Assembly (NCBI GenBank): GCA_949825065.1
Contig: OX463863.1
Coordinates: 16,662,345 to 16,726,344, forward strand
Direction: 5' to 3'
DNA: 64,000 nt
Source of the DNA: Odontocerum albicorne
Lineage: Eukaryota > Arthropoda > Insecta > Trichoptera > Odontoceridae
In this document: positions 10,096-20,148 of the stretch, in pieces
How positions within the stretch are numbered: the first letter of the stretch is position 1
Layout of the letters: each line of letters opens with the position of its first letter
Program-made: the position numbers and the translations under genes
The notes under the pieces: model-generated
What the model was told of the DNA's origin: nothing
What the model saw: the letters and a program-made list of their open reading frames with translations, nothing else
Databases searched by the model: none

Positions 10096-11997
10096 CTATG
10101 TTGAATTTCGAGTCAAACATTGACAATATTTTTTATATTTGACTTTTGTGTGGTAATTCTTGAAACAGGGCTGCACACATAATGCAGGTTTCCCAATGCA
10201 TTCGTCGCAGTAATATGTAGTTTGCTTCCTTTTACAAGATCCTTTCCCTTTTATCTTGCACGATGAGGGCATAACACTGCACACTTGACAATTGGGCTGG
10301 AATTTTTTATTCTCAAACTTTTTTGGAAAATGCCCGTCGACCAATATTCGAGTTTTAGTTTGTTCATTTATTTCACGTCCTCTCCTGGTTATCGGTTTTT
10401 TTCTGAATTCCGCTAATAATCCGTCGATCACCTGTTCGCGAAATTTTCTTTGAGAAATTTTAGTCAAATTTTGTATATTATAGCAGATATACCCATTAAC
10501 CAATGCTACTTCTATCATAAAATGCCACAACGTTTGGTACCATTTTTTATGCCGCCTTGCAAATGGATATGTCGCGCAAAGCTGATCGAATTTATCAACA
10601 CCTCCCACGTACGCATTATACATTATTTGAATATTAGGCTTTACGACTATTCTACGATCAACAAGTTTAGAACGAACGGACAATTCAGTAACACCAGCAT
10701 TTCCGACAGTAGAAATCAGGTTTACTTTTCCTGTATCTTGCCAGGCACAGGCGAGCATATTTTTGTTTTCATTTTTCCATACGATTGGTAGGCTTCCCCT
10801 TTTAATTTTTATTCTTTTCATATCAGAAGGTAACCCTTTTTCGTTACGTCGAACAGTTCCGCATGCACCAATTTTTTCGTCTTTTAAATTTTCATACAGT
10901 TGTACACTAGTGTAAAAATTATCTGTGAAAACTACATGGCCCTTATTTTTATGATCATTTAATAAAGCCTTTACAACTCTATATGCTAATCCTTCTGTTG
11001 TAGGTTCGGTTTCCTTTCCTTTATAAACATGCAACTTCAGAAGGAAGCCTGTTTTTGAATCGCACAGAGACCAAACCTTGATACCCTTCTTGAAACCGGG
11101 TTTAGTTGGCAGATATTGTTTGATAAACAATCGACCTTTGAATTTTATCATCGATTCATCGATGCTTAATTCTTTATTGCTTTTATATGCATTTTTATAC
11201 GTATTTTCTACCATATTTATTATGGGCCGGATTTTAAAAAGACTATCGTCGTTTTTATTTTCTTCATTATTCGCAAAATGCAAAAACGACCTAACGAGCT
11301 GATACTCGTCTCTCTTCATGATTTGAGAAAATCCGGGAGTTGCCGTGAGCCAAAATGAGTCTTGATAATATTCCGACGCTGAATTCTTGTGCACCAGCCC
11401 CATTCCAATTTCGGTACAAACAAATCCTTTTATAACATTCGCATCGATTTTCTTCCATTTTCTGTAACGAGATTTCGGGGCAATCGTCTCGATACTCGCT
11501 AATTTACTGCTCGCATATCGATTGGTTTCCAGAGCGACATGTTCAAATATTGCTTCAGGAAAAAATTTATAGAAACAACGGACTGGATTCAAATTCTCAA
11601 AGCCGACAATTTTGTGTTCTCCGCTAAATTCCGGTATTCCATCTAAATCACAAATTGTCGGATCTCGAACATTTTCCACAACATGCCATTCAGAATCAGA
11701 ACCAGGTGTGCTAAATCTAGGTCTTTTACGAGGTATTGTCTCAGCTGCCTCGTCTTCGTTATTGCTGTCATCCTCCTCGTCACTGATATCTTTGTTGGGT
11801 TTATCATCGTCGCCACTGTCACCAATACATTCTTCTTCACTGTCTCCGTTGTCCTCATGGGCCTCGTCGCCCTCGCTGTTTTCTCCGTTGCTGCTTTCAC
11901 TATCCGCAGAATAGACTTGCCCTTCGCATTCACTGTCTTCATCGTGGAGAATTTTTCTAATCTTTTTATTTGCAAGTTTTCTTTTTGATGAATACAT
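10096..11997 (-). CDS. piggyBac-type transposase, open reading frame intact
   Basis: A 633-residue protein of the DDE_Tnp_1_7 (piggyBac) family, close to the usual 590-650. Residues 19-86 are very acidic (Asp/Glu/Ser-rich), followed by a basic RKRPR (90-94) that may be a nuclear signal. The catalytic aspartates are visible: LSIDESM (D280), VVFTDNFYTS (D359) and GGVDKFDQL (D468), with the expected spacing. The C-terminal cysteine-rich domain (about 570-611, CQVC, CDEC) matches the DNA-binding CRD of the family. Known members cut and paste at TTAA. The ATG at 11997 is preceded by T-rich sequence ending CACCCAG, so a 5' UTR intron is possible. I could not find matching TTAA-flanked inverted ends around the ORF, so it may be a stranded or domesticated copy. 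It lies on the strand of gene A, inside its proposed intron. Three TTAA MITE families in the window could be its passengers, but none has ends that can be tied to this copy. Confidence 0.85.
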   Translation of the reverse strand: MYSSKRKLANKKIRKILHDEDSECEGQVYSADSESSNGENSEGDEAHEDNGDSEEECIGDSGDDDKPNKDISDEEDDSNNEDEAAETIPRKRPRFSTPGSDSEWHVVENVRDPTICDLDGIPEFSGEHKIVGFENLNPVRCFYKFFPEAIFEHVALETNRYASSKLASIETIAPKSRYRKWKKIDANVIKGFVCTEIGMGLVHKNSASEYYQDSFWLTATPGFSQIMKRDEYQLVRSFLHFANNEENKNDDSLFKIRPIINMVENTYKNAYKSNKELSIDESMIKFKGRLFIKQYLPTKPGFKKGIKVWSLCDSKTGFLLKLHVYKGKETEPTTEGLAYRVVKALLNDHKNKGHVVFTDNFYTSVQLYENLKDEKIGACGTVRRNEKGLPSDMKRIKIKRGSLPIVWKNENKNMLACAWQDTGKVNLISTVGNAGVTELSVRSKLVDRRIVVKPNIQIMYNAYVGGVDKFDQLCATYPFARRHKKWYQTLWHFMIEVALVNGYICYNIQNLTKISQRKFREQVIDGLLAEFRKKPITRRGREINEQTKTRILVDGHFPKKFENKKFQPNCQVCSVMPSSCKIKGKGSCKRKQTTYYCDECIGKPALCVQPCFKNYHTKVKYKKYCQCLTRNST

Positions 11998-12620
11998 ATC
12001 TCCTGGGTGAAAAAAAATACAAATAATATTTTTATGTTTATATAAACATATATTTGTAATTTAATCAGTTTACGAGTACTTAACAATACGATATAAATCT
12101 TGTAGGCAAACATTCTAATCACTGAAACTCTAGATGCACCAACACACTTCGAACTCGCAAGTTTAACTAAATGCAAACTATTGAATATTTCTTATATACT
12201 ACGGCCCACGAGCACCACTAATCTATATGATATGCCCGGTATCTGGCCCGTCATAGTTTATTTTGATTACGTTGTAAAATTGACAATGTATGTAAATCAT
12301 ACAACGAAATAATCAGATGTTTTTATTTAACGATCAATTAAGAAACACAATAACTAACATACATCAGCTATCTCCGCCGCAATTAAATGTCCTTGACACT
12401 TGCCCGTAAATACCAACCGAAATTGCAAACGGGGCGGAGTCCACCCCCGAACCCTGCGCCATAGATATCTCACTTGCCGGCTAGTCCCAATACGAAAATT
12501 TGCGCGTAATTCAAAACTACAGTATGTTGGGTATGATAAGCTGGCTAGGTCTTGGCCCTTGGGACTTAGTGGAGGAGTCAGTGTGGCCCTTAGGCTAAAA
12601 AGTTAGATAAGAGACCCCTG
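11998..12620. other. No gene seen; piggyBac 5' flank
   Basis: Upstream flank of the transposase. It is AT-rich to about 12360, then has a more GC-rich patch (12400-12600) without a recognised gene. I looked for a terminal inverted repeat partner of the 10.0-10.1 kb side and did not find one. Confidence 0.4.
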
Positions 12621-12934
12621 CAGTAGAGCATCGATTATCCTACACAATTCGGGACTGGGGGTATTCAGATAACTGATTTTTCGGATAACCGATCGTCACA
12701 AGTGAAGACTCTGTCACAAGTGAAGGCTCACGCGCCACTAACGACGCGAGGTTGCTCACGTAGGCCAGTTGGCAGGGAGGGGGAAAGTGCTGCAGCGCCA
12801 CAGCAATTTGATATTCTATACACACTATAAAACACGATAAGTTTTGATAAAATTGAATTTCTATACTAGCGGCCGCAAATTTGAACTTTCGGTTAATCGA
12901 TGTTTCGGTTGATCGGTAAATCGATGCTCTCCTG
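12621..12934. repeat. Pogo/Tigger-like non-autonomous element
   Basis: The ends are inverted and similar: CAGTAGAGCATCGATTATCC at the left and the complement of CAGGAGAGCATCGATTTACC at the right. The right flank is TA; the left flank is TG, perhaps mutated. Inside are short direct repeats (CACAAGTGAAG) and GATAACCGATC. CAG-starting ends with TA flanks suit pogo/Tigger; a resident Tigger relic is at 18561. Confidence 0.5.
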
Positions 12935-13099
12935 TATATCCAAAAATATATTGCACGTGTGAAATTAAAATTCGGGATCTGGGAACGTCGAAAAAAATAT
13001 GCGTCTATGCTCGCGCCCGCTGGACCAATATATTGTTCTGTGTAAGACAAAATCTATTATATGCTCCGACTTTTACACGTGCAAGAGATAAATTAAATT

Positions 13100-13410
13100 A
13101 AAAATCTCCTTCGAATCAGCGAAATGACGGTACTCAGGAGTATCGCTGGCAAAACTCTTCGTGATAGAGTAGGCAACACAGAAATCGGAAGGACGTGCGA
13201 AGTTGAAGATATTGCCAGATGGGGAAGACAGAGAAGAAGGTTCTGGAACGAACATGTATCCAGAATGGCGGAACCGAAAGCCGTAAGAATGGCCAGGGGC
13301 AGTATCCCCCAAGCGAGCAGACCTCCAGGATGACCTCCCAAAAGATGGAAAGACAGCCGGCAGTCAACGTCACAAGAGGGAAACGATGATGCAGGACCAT
13401 AACAGGCCAA
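13100..13410 (+). pseudogene. LINE reverse-transcriptase C-terminal fragment
   Basis: The plus-strand translation has LRSIAGKTLRDRVGNTEI, WGRQRRRFWNEHVSRMAE and a Pro/Arg-rich RPPG with KRWKDSR-like sequence in the next frame. This is the usual C-terminal region of non-LTR retrotransposon ORF2 proteins (after the reverse transcriptase). There is no catalytic domain and a frame break near 13333. It is a 3' remnant. Confidence 0.6.
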
Positions 13411-13892
13411 CAGGCCTAAAAGAAGAGATACATTATTTATTCGGCGAAGACCAAATGTTCTATGTATTTCGTGTATTTTTTCTCGCCCTCTGCAATCAAT
13501 ATTTATGACGTCGACGGCTAACGGACGAAAAAAGGATGTCCCACTGTGCCAATAAACAAATCTCAAGGGCGAGACAAATTTTCGGTGACAAATTCTTGAC
13601 AATATTTGAAACACGTGTAGAAAGACCGTGTGAGTATTTTTTTTACGAAAAAATGTCAGAAATTGGGAAAAAAGGTCTACTTTCGTATACAGCCGCACCT
13701 TGCACTCAAAATCTGCGTGTTTTAAAGAGTGTGGGATAAATCCGAACTTCGCACTTGAGAGACGTACATGGTGATTCGGATTTATCCGTACCTCACATCT
13801 AAAGGGTTAAAGTAAATAAACAACACCCAAGTGTCTTTATATAACAATTATAACAAAAATTACACATCAATATCTTCCAATATTTAACTAAC
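13411..13892. other. No gene seen; small inverted repeat
   Basis: GGATAAATCCGAA (near 13735) and its complement TTCGGATTTATCC (near 13776) form a short stem. The sequence ends AAAGGGTTAA near 13801-13810, which resembles a TTAA MITE end, but the partner end was not found. Confidence 0.35.
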
Positions 13893-14888
13893 AATTGAGG
13901 AGGTAACATTAAAAAAAGATCATGTCCATCGGATACAAAAAATGAGTTGATAAAGCAGATGTCTTCTTATCGATGGTACGGAGCCATTTAACATTTTCAT
14001 TTCAATGAAAAAAGCACATAAATCATTTAAAAAAAAAACAGTATTTTTTTCAAAAAGAATCTTGTCCAGGCTTCAAACCAATCAAAAAAGATCATGTCCG
14101 AATTGACCAATCATAGTTTTCCGATTGTATCTAACTTAGTACCAGTTCACCAGCAACTGTCAGTTTTAAATGGTACGTGCAGTGTAATGTCTATACAGCT
14201 TTAACATATCTCCCTATGCTACATACCCTACATATATTTATAGTTTTATACTAATATTTCTTCTTATTTTGTAACACTTTACTTATTTTATTTGATTAAA
14301 ATAAAAATAAATTACTCTACCCAATTATTTTTTCAATATATTTTGTAAAATATTTTTGAAATGGAACAAAAACCATCATGTCCCAGAGCTGTTCAATAAA
14401 AAAAGAAGAAAGTAGAATTGTTCTTACAAAAAGGATCATGTCCATATTTTAACTCTGAGAGCGCTACGAGAAAAAAATATAATTGTCTATCTAGTGCTGA
14501 GATATATTTACGATTCGGACGTTTGTGATAAATATTTATTTTAAACAACGAAAAAACAAAAAACAAATATTTTTACAACATAAATATATTTTAGAATATG
14601 TACCCTTGTATTCTAAATGAATGATATTCATTTAGAATACAAGGGTAGAACAAATTTCTTCCACTGCTATAGCAGTGCGCCCATCTCTCAGGGTTAAACT
14701 AGAATAACTATTTTAATTATTACCATTAGATTTTAAACAACAAATCAAGTCACCTTAAGCGATTTTAAGGATTTAAGATATTTTAACAATGAATTATTAC
14801 GTCATATATTTTTAATGCAGTTTTTTTGCGATTTCCCAACATTCTGATTTGGTGGACACATTCTTTTTTGAATATTACCTCCTCAATT
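13893..14888. mobile_element. Non-autonomous DNA element with about 35-bp inverted ends (family G)
   Basis: The left end AATTGAGGAGGTAACATTAA continues into AAAAAGATCATGTCC. The right end is its complement (GGACACATTCTTTTTTGAAT to CCTCCTCAATT). AATT at each outer edge may be the target duplication or part of the repeat. GATCATGTCC recurs at about 13918, 14090 and 14430, with a weaker copy at 14375. A 45-bp perfect hairpin is at 14602-14646. No protein is encoded. A fragment of the right end recurs at 60213-60375. Confidence 0.65.
14602..14646. repeat. Perfect 21-bp hairpin with 3-nt loop
   Basis: ACCCTTGTATTCTAAATGAA and one more base (14602-14622), loop GAT, then the exact complement (14626-14646). 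It lies inside the 13893-14888 element. A perfect stem like this is uncommon in decayed transposon DNA. Confidence 0.9.
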
Positions 14889-15032
14889 CAGGAAACATAT
14901 TTCGTTCAAAATATGATACATGAAAATAACCAAGTATATCGGAATTACAACACGGAAAGTGAAAAAATAAATTATATTTAATTAACAATACGAGACTTAA
15001 GTTGGGTAAATTAAATTTCTCTCAGCGAAATA

Positions 15033-15921
15033 CAACCTTGATCCAAATTTTTTAGGACTTTATTCATAAAATTGAAAATATAAGTTTATTCATCAAAATC
15101 GATATGGTCCTCTTCAAAGTACTCCCCATCTACTGCAACGCACTTATGCCAGCGCTTGATCCAATCCTCGAAACACTGCTGGTACTCAATTTTCGGTATG
15201 TCCATCAGAGCCGTCTTCGATTTTTCCATGACATCCTCTCGGGGGCTGTAACGCGTTCCGCGAAGCGGTTTTTTAAGTCGGTTGAACAGAAAAAAGTCAC
15301 AGGTAGCCAGATCAGGTGAATTCGAAGGCTGCTGGATAGTATTCATGTTGTTTTTGGTCAAAAACTCATGGAAATCATGTCTTTCGCGATTTCAATGCGG
15401 TCCTTTTTTTGCATGAAATTGAGGTCTGCAACGACACGTCTGAGGCCCAAATCATTAACCAAAATGTCTTGAGCGGATCCATAAGCGATGTTCAAGTCTT
15501 CTGCCAGCTCTCTAATGGTCAATTTGCGGTTTTCGGCCAACATTTCTATGATTTTATCGATGTTTACATCGGTTTTCGACTGCCACTGCGTTCGTCATTT
15601 CGACCGACTCACGATCCCTTCTGAAGCGTTCGTACCACCGAAAAACACTTCTCCAACATTTCCAAGGTCTGCGGACCGTTAAATCCGTTTTTCACACAAA
15701 ATTTAATGCAAACTCGTTGATGCTCAGTTGATGCAATTTTCAAACTTGTAAAAAATCGAAAACACAGCGAAACTTTTACAAATGTCAAGCTATGACGCTG
15801 AAATTTGGAGGGAAGTGTCAATGATAGATGTGGTAAGTAACCTAAAAAAAAAAAAGAATTCCAATCGGGTGACTGACAGCGCTGCACAGTGGCCAGCCCG
15901 AAAACTTTTTGATCAAAGTAG
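15033..15921 (-). mobile_element. mariner-like element, internally deleted
   Basis: TA-flanked (15031-15032 and 15922-15923), with imperfect inverted ends: CAACCTTGATCCAAATTTTT at the left and the complement of CTACTTTGATCAAAAAGTTT at the right. About 889 bp. The transposase remnant lies on the minus strand. The right 150 bp are repeated at 16053-16211. Confidence 0.7.
15086..15760 (-). pseudogene. mariner-like transposase pseudogene
   Basis: Reading from the right, on the minus strand: an N-terminal HTH (EHQRVCIKFCVKNG), a second HTH (KLTIRELAEDLNIAYGSA, ILVNDLGLRRVVADL) and, after an internal deletion at about 15358, the C-terminal part NSPDLATCDFFLFNRLKKPL with the third catalytic acid and WIKRWHKCVAVDGEYFEED. 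The first two catalytic Asp regions are absent and the N-terminal half is frameshifted. It cannot be active. Confidence 0.75.
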
Positions 15922-16052
15922 TAAACATGTCATATCTCTTAAGTGATCCGTTCGCTGGCCATTACATGTTGCTTGTTGACGTGGCGAGAAGTGGATTTCT
16001 CGTATTTTATAAATTATCAGTGGCAATTTTTTTGGTATAAAGGTAGATGTAC

Positions 16053-16211
16053 TCAGTACAGCGTAACTTTAACAAATGTCAAGCTATGACGCTGAAATTT
16101 GGAGGGAAGTGTCAATGATAGATGTGGTAATCTAACAAAAAAAAAGAATTCCAATCGGGTGACTGACAGCGCCACATGGTGGCCGGTCCTGAAACTTTTT
16201 GATCAAGGTAG
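16053..16211 (-). mobile_element. Terminal fragment of the 15033 mariner-like family
   Basis: Nearly identical to about 15770-15921: TGTCAAGCTATGACGCTGAA, AATTCCAATCGGGTGACTGA and the same end GATCAAGGTAG before TA. Only the end of the element nearest the transposase start is present. Confidence 0.7.
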
Positions 16212-16269
16212 TAAGAATACTAAATTATCGAATAAATTATACTCGATTTAATGTTTCTGTATAAGATTA

Positions 16270-16401
16270 TATGTCTTATGTGCATTTGTTTGTAAAAGGC
16301 ACAATGTCTTATGTGCATTTGTTTGTAAAAGGCACATTAACTTATGTGAATTTGTTTGTAAAAGGCACAATGTCTTATGTGCATTTGTTTGTAAAAGACA
16401 C
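16270..16401. repeat. 33-bp tandem repeat, four copies
   Basis: The unit ATGTCTTATGTGCATTTGTT plus TGTAAAAGGCACA occurs four times. Because 33 is a multiple of three the frame stays open as MSYVHLFVKGT repeats, but there is no other sign of coding. Confidence 0.85.
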
Positions 16402-16679
16402 TTGTAAATTAAAAAAAAAAAAAAAATACAATATCATTGAAAGTCCCGATATCTAGATACAAATTGGTTTCCATACTCCTGCTAGAAACATATGAAACTT
16501 TTTACAATTCAAATGTGTCTGAAGCAATTTTCTAATGACATTTGCATGTTGTCGTAAGAATGCAACAATCGGGTAATTCCACGTCTGGTTTGGTGGATAT
16601 TTCTAATATAGATGTTGTTAAGTTCAGGAGGGTCTTTCTCCAGTATTTCCTCAATCTGAGGTCTTAACTGGGAGACTAA
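16402..16679 (-). other. Unrecognised sequence, possible coding relic on the minus strand
   Basis: On the minus strand, about 16509-16690 translates to SQLRPQIEEILEKDPPEL, then IYIRNIHQTRRGITRLLHS. This is more protein-like than its surroundings, but I do not recognise a family. It could be a transposon-derived exon or chance. Confidence 0.25.
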
Positions 16680-16855
16680 TATTATTTTATTTATAGTTAA
16701 GGCATTAACACTGTGGAGCTTTAAAGACATTGTCATTTGTTTTGTCAAACTATATTTATTACACTTTATTTAACGGTATAACTTTATCGGTTTTAAGGTT
16801 TTTACCTCATCATCATGAGTCTTGTTTATGCTCCCCTGATGATGCACAGACTACG
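16680..16855. repeat. Foldback repeat F1, decayed copy
   Basis: TTTATTTATAGTTAAGGCAT through GGTATAACTTTATCGGTT to CCTCATCATC and CTTGTTTATGCTCCCCTGAT, all matching the F1 arms at 4262 and 7640 with substitutions. The return arm is cut short. Confidence 0.55.
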
Positions 16856-16959
16856 TAAACACGAGAATACCCGTGCTCCACTTTTTACCGTTGGGCACCC
16901 GAACACGACAATTGTCGTGAGCCGTTTACAATGTGTTAACTGTCCCGTGATTCTAAAAG

Positions 16960-17246
16960 CACTAAGTTTATATGTCCTTAATAAATATAGCCGTGCAAGG
17001 AATCACCCTCTGTTCTATGGTACATACCAACTTACAGAAGGAATATCATGGCTAAACACTCAGCTATAGTCACGCGTGGTATAGAGATATTGAACCAACT
17101 GAGTGACACTGTGGATATAGTCTCGACACCGCCTAGCAGGATGAGAAGATTCCTGGCTGATATTCTTATTTACGAATAAGCTAACTAGAAGTAGATCCTC
17201 TTTGTATAACAGGAGAAATCCGTGCAAAGTAGATAAAAAATATATA
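16960..17246. repeat. Dispersed repeat R2, copy 1
   Basis: AAGCACTAAGTTTATATGTC ... GAGTGACACTGTGGATATAG ... GTGCAAAGTAGATAAAAAAT. The same order occurs at 56885-57260, and the second half at 20768-20946. It ends in an A/T-rich tail, so it may be a retroposon, but I see no clear polymerase III promoter or LINE similarity. Confidence 0.6.
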
Positions 17247-17248
17247 TA

Positions 17249-18535
17249 TTAGGTGTACAAATAAGTTTCCGCCGTTTTTTATAAAAAAATGGGCATTTAT
17301 TGTGAAAGAACGGAACCTCATGTTTTATTCGAAGTAGTACCCATCGCTTGCCACTACTTTTCCCCATCTTTCTGTCAGCATACGAATACCGCGTCAGTCA
17401 TCATCATCATCTTTTGAGGCTATCCACGAATCGACTCAATTTTTGGTATCTTCATATGATGTGAAGTGCTGCTCAGACAGGCCATGCGTCATCGATCAAA
17501 ACAAGTGGTAATCAGAAGGAGCAATGTCTGGTGAATACAGCGGGTGGGGTAAAACTTCTCAATTGAGTGTTTCCAAATAGGTTTTGACCGGTGCCGCAAC
17601 ATGTGGACTAGCATTATCATGCAGGAGAATAATTTTGTCGTGTCTGGCGTAGTAGTGGGCGCGCTTTTCCTCGAGTGCTCGACTCAATCTCATCAATTAT
17701 GTTCGGTAGACAGCCCCAGCAATGGTTTCATTCGGTTTGAGCAACTCATAATACACGACACCAAGCTGATCCCACCAAATACACAACAAGAGTTTTTTCC
17801 ATGAATATTTGGCTTAGCCGTAGATGTTGAAGCATGACCAGGGGATCCCCATGATTTCTTCCTTTTTGGATTATCATAATGGATGCATTTTTCATCACCA
17901 GTGACTATATGGTGCAGAAAACCCTTTCGTTTATGCCTGGCAAGCAGCATTTCACATGTGGAAAATTGGCATTCAAAGTTTCTCCGTGTCAGTTCATATG
18001 AATCCCAATTTCTTTGTTTTTGAATCATTCCCAATGATTTCAACCCATGTGAAATTGCTTGTTGAGTCACTCCTAATGTAAGTGCAAGTTCTTCTTGCGT
18101 TTGGCACGAATCTTGATCCAATAATACTTCCAATTCCGCGTCTTCGTACACTTTCGGCCTTCCGCTACGTTCTTTGTCTTCGATGTCAAATTCACCGTTC
18201 TTAAACTTTTGAAACCACTCACGACAACTTCTCTCACTTAAGGCAGCCTCACCATATGCTTCTACAAGCAATCGATGCGCCTCAGCTGCAGATTTCTTCA
18301 AATTGAAGAAGTAAATCAAAAGTTCCCGCAAATGACGCTTATTCGGCTCAAAACTTGACATTTTCGAACACAAAAAAATATGTTATACTGATAAAAATTC
18401 ACTAATATTTCAAGGTCATGTTGTTGACAGATGTCCAACCTTACGATAATGACATTTTACATCTGACAATTTTAACCATAACTTACTGGTGGCGCCAACT
18501 TTTGTCAAACGGCGGTGACTTATTTGTACACCCAA
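17249..18535 (-). mobile_element. mariner element, full length (about 1.29 kb), mauritiana-like
   Basis: TA-flanked, with long inverted ends: TTAGGTGTACAAATAAGTTT at the left, complement of TTGGGTGTACAAATAAGTCA at the right, both continuing CCGCCG. The length equals that of active mariners. The transposase gene on the minus strand is decayed. Confidence 0.85.
17325..18361 (-). pseudogene. mariner transposase pseudogene (mauritiana-like)
   Basis: ATG at 18361 opens MSSFEPNKRHLRELLI and runs through two helix-turn-helix regions (AAEAHRLLVEAYGEAAL, ELALTLGVTQQAISHGL) to the first catalytic site VTGDEKCIHYDNPKRKKSW, where the Trp usual after GDEK is replaced by Cys. Near 17790 the frame shifts. 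The remaining C-terminal part is recoverable only in other frames, ending ERWGKVVASDGYYFE before TAA at 17325. Mariner transposases act as D,D34D cut-and-paste enzymes at TA. This copy has its full length but is broken. Confidence 0.8.
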
Positions 18536-18560
18536 TACATATATATAAAGTGGATACATA

Positions 18561-20146
18561 CAGGGAGTCGTCGACTTACGACTGTTCGGCTTTACGACCA
18601 CAATCCGTGATCGGTATTACAAACATTTTTTATGTCCACAACATGTCTACAACAAGGAAAATGTGAATTTCTCAATGTGCCAAGAAAGAATGAAAGGCTA
18701 TTGATTTGAAAACAAAAATGATGGTAATTAAGCAGTACGAAAGAGGAAAAAAAGTATCTACCGGAGCAAATGCTAATGGGAATGAAACGGAATTATTCCG
18801 TAAACGAATACCAACACGCATTTACATCCATATAGAAGCCAAAAGCATGCCTGAATTAAAATCTTAAAAAAATAAGTTGGTTCTGCTGCTTGGCGGAAAC
18901 ATCGCGGGTTTCAAACTCAAGCCTTTAGTAATTTATCAATCAGAAAACCAGCGAGCATTCAAAAATGTAAACAAGCACACACTGCCCGTGCACTTTTGCT
19001 CTCATAAAAAAACATGGATGATGAAGACCCTATTTCAAGACTGATTCGTGAATTGTTTTAGTCCTCAAGTTCATGAATATTCTGTGGAGAGTAAATTCCT
19101 TTTAATATTTTGATGCTCTTAGATAATGCACCTGGACATCCATCCAATGTATTTGATCTTCATCCTAACATGAAAGTTATTTTTTTTGCCGCCAAACACA
19201 ACTCCACTCATTCAGCCTATGGACCAAGGTTATACTGCTACATTTAAGGCTAACTATCTCAGAATAACTTATAGATGCTGACACAGAGCTATCGTTGCGA
19301 GAGTTTAGGAAGCAGTACGATTTTCTTAGGTGTACCAATAATATCGCTGCTGCCTGGGGGGAGGCTGTGACAAAGAAGTGCATGAATGGTATCTGGTAAA
19401 ATTGTGATGAGGGTTACGCAAATACTTGAAGAATTCAATAGTGAATAAGAATTTGAAGTTATAGAAAAAATAGTAAAATTAGCGAAAGATCTGTCTTTAG
19501 AGTGTGAGGTAGAGGACATCGAGGAATTACTAGATCATGAGTCTGGAGAACTTACGAATGAAGAACTTATTGAATTGGATGAAGAAAAAGTAGCGGAAGA
19601 AGAAAGCAGAGAAGCAGAAAAGAAAAAAAACAGGAGGAGGAGCCAGAAAGAAAATTCACCGTTCAAGGACTATCTGAAGGTTTACTTATCTTTGGAATAA
19701 ACTTCTTCCACAGTTTGAAGAAATGGACCCAAACATCGAACGACTTGTAAGGATTGAACGGATGGCACACGATGTGGTTTGCCCATGTCATGGAATATGT
19801 GAGGAGAAGAAGAAACAAACAATCTAGACAAACAAGCGGCCAATAATTTTTTTCTATGTATAACAACAACTGTATTTTCATGTTTTATTAATACATATAA
19901 TATTTAACCAATTTTACTATAGCATATTTTTTTAATTAATCCTAACAAATGTAAAAATAAAAAACAAAGCAATACGTAAAGATATCCGACAGTGGTGATA
20001 CACTGATTATAATAAGAACATAGAAAACAGTCTTATGTTATGATATCATCACGCACTATAATTCATATGTGTACCGAAATTATTGCATAAACCGACTTAC
20101 GACCTGTTTATCAGACCCGATTGTGGTTGTAAGTGACGACTACCTG
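18561..20146 (+). mobile_element. Tigger/pogo-type transposon relic
   Basis: TA-flanked (18559-18560 and 20147-20148). The ends are inverted: CAGGGAGTCGTCGACTTACG at the left and the complement of CAGGTAGTCGTCACTTAC at the right, followed by ACCACAATC on both sides. Length 1586 bp, shorter than autonomous Tiggers. It stands immediately next to the LINE remnant at 20149. Confidence 0.75.
18640..19840 (+). pseudogene. Tigger-like DDE transposase pseudogene
   Basis: Broken plus-strand translation. LLDNAPGHPSNVFDLHPNMK at about 19115-19175 is the second-acid block of pogo/Tigger DDE transposases, and it is followed by NSTHSAYGPRLYCYI, a degraded form of the conserved block that normally reads NTTSLIQPMDQG. 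Further on, TKKCMNG remains of the next conserved block. The N-terminal CENP-B-like region is too decayed to read. Many stops and frameshifts are present. Confidence 0.65.
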
Positions 20147-20148
20147 TA

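Noticed and set aside
11643..12176. A 177-codon frame overlapping the piggyBac gene
   Set aside because: It is a shadow of the acidic N-terminal region of the transposase read in another frame (long runs of simple codons).
15086..15543. Host gene made of the two open frames at 15.1-15.5 kb
   Set aside because: Both are pieces of a mariner-like transposase within TA-flanked inverted ends, with an internal deletion.
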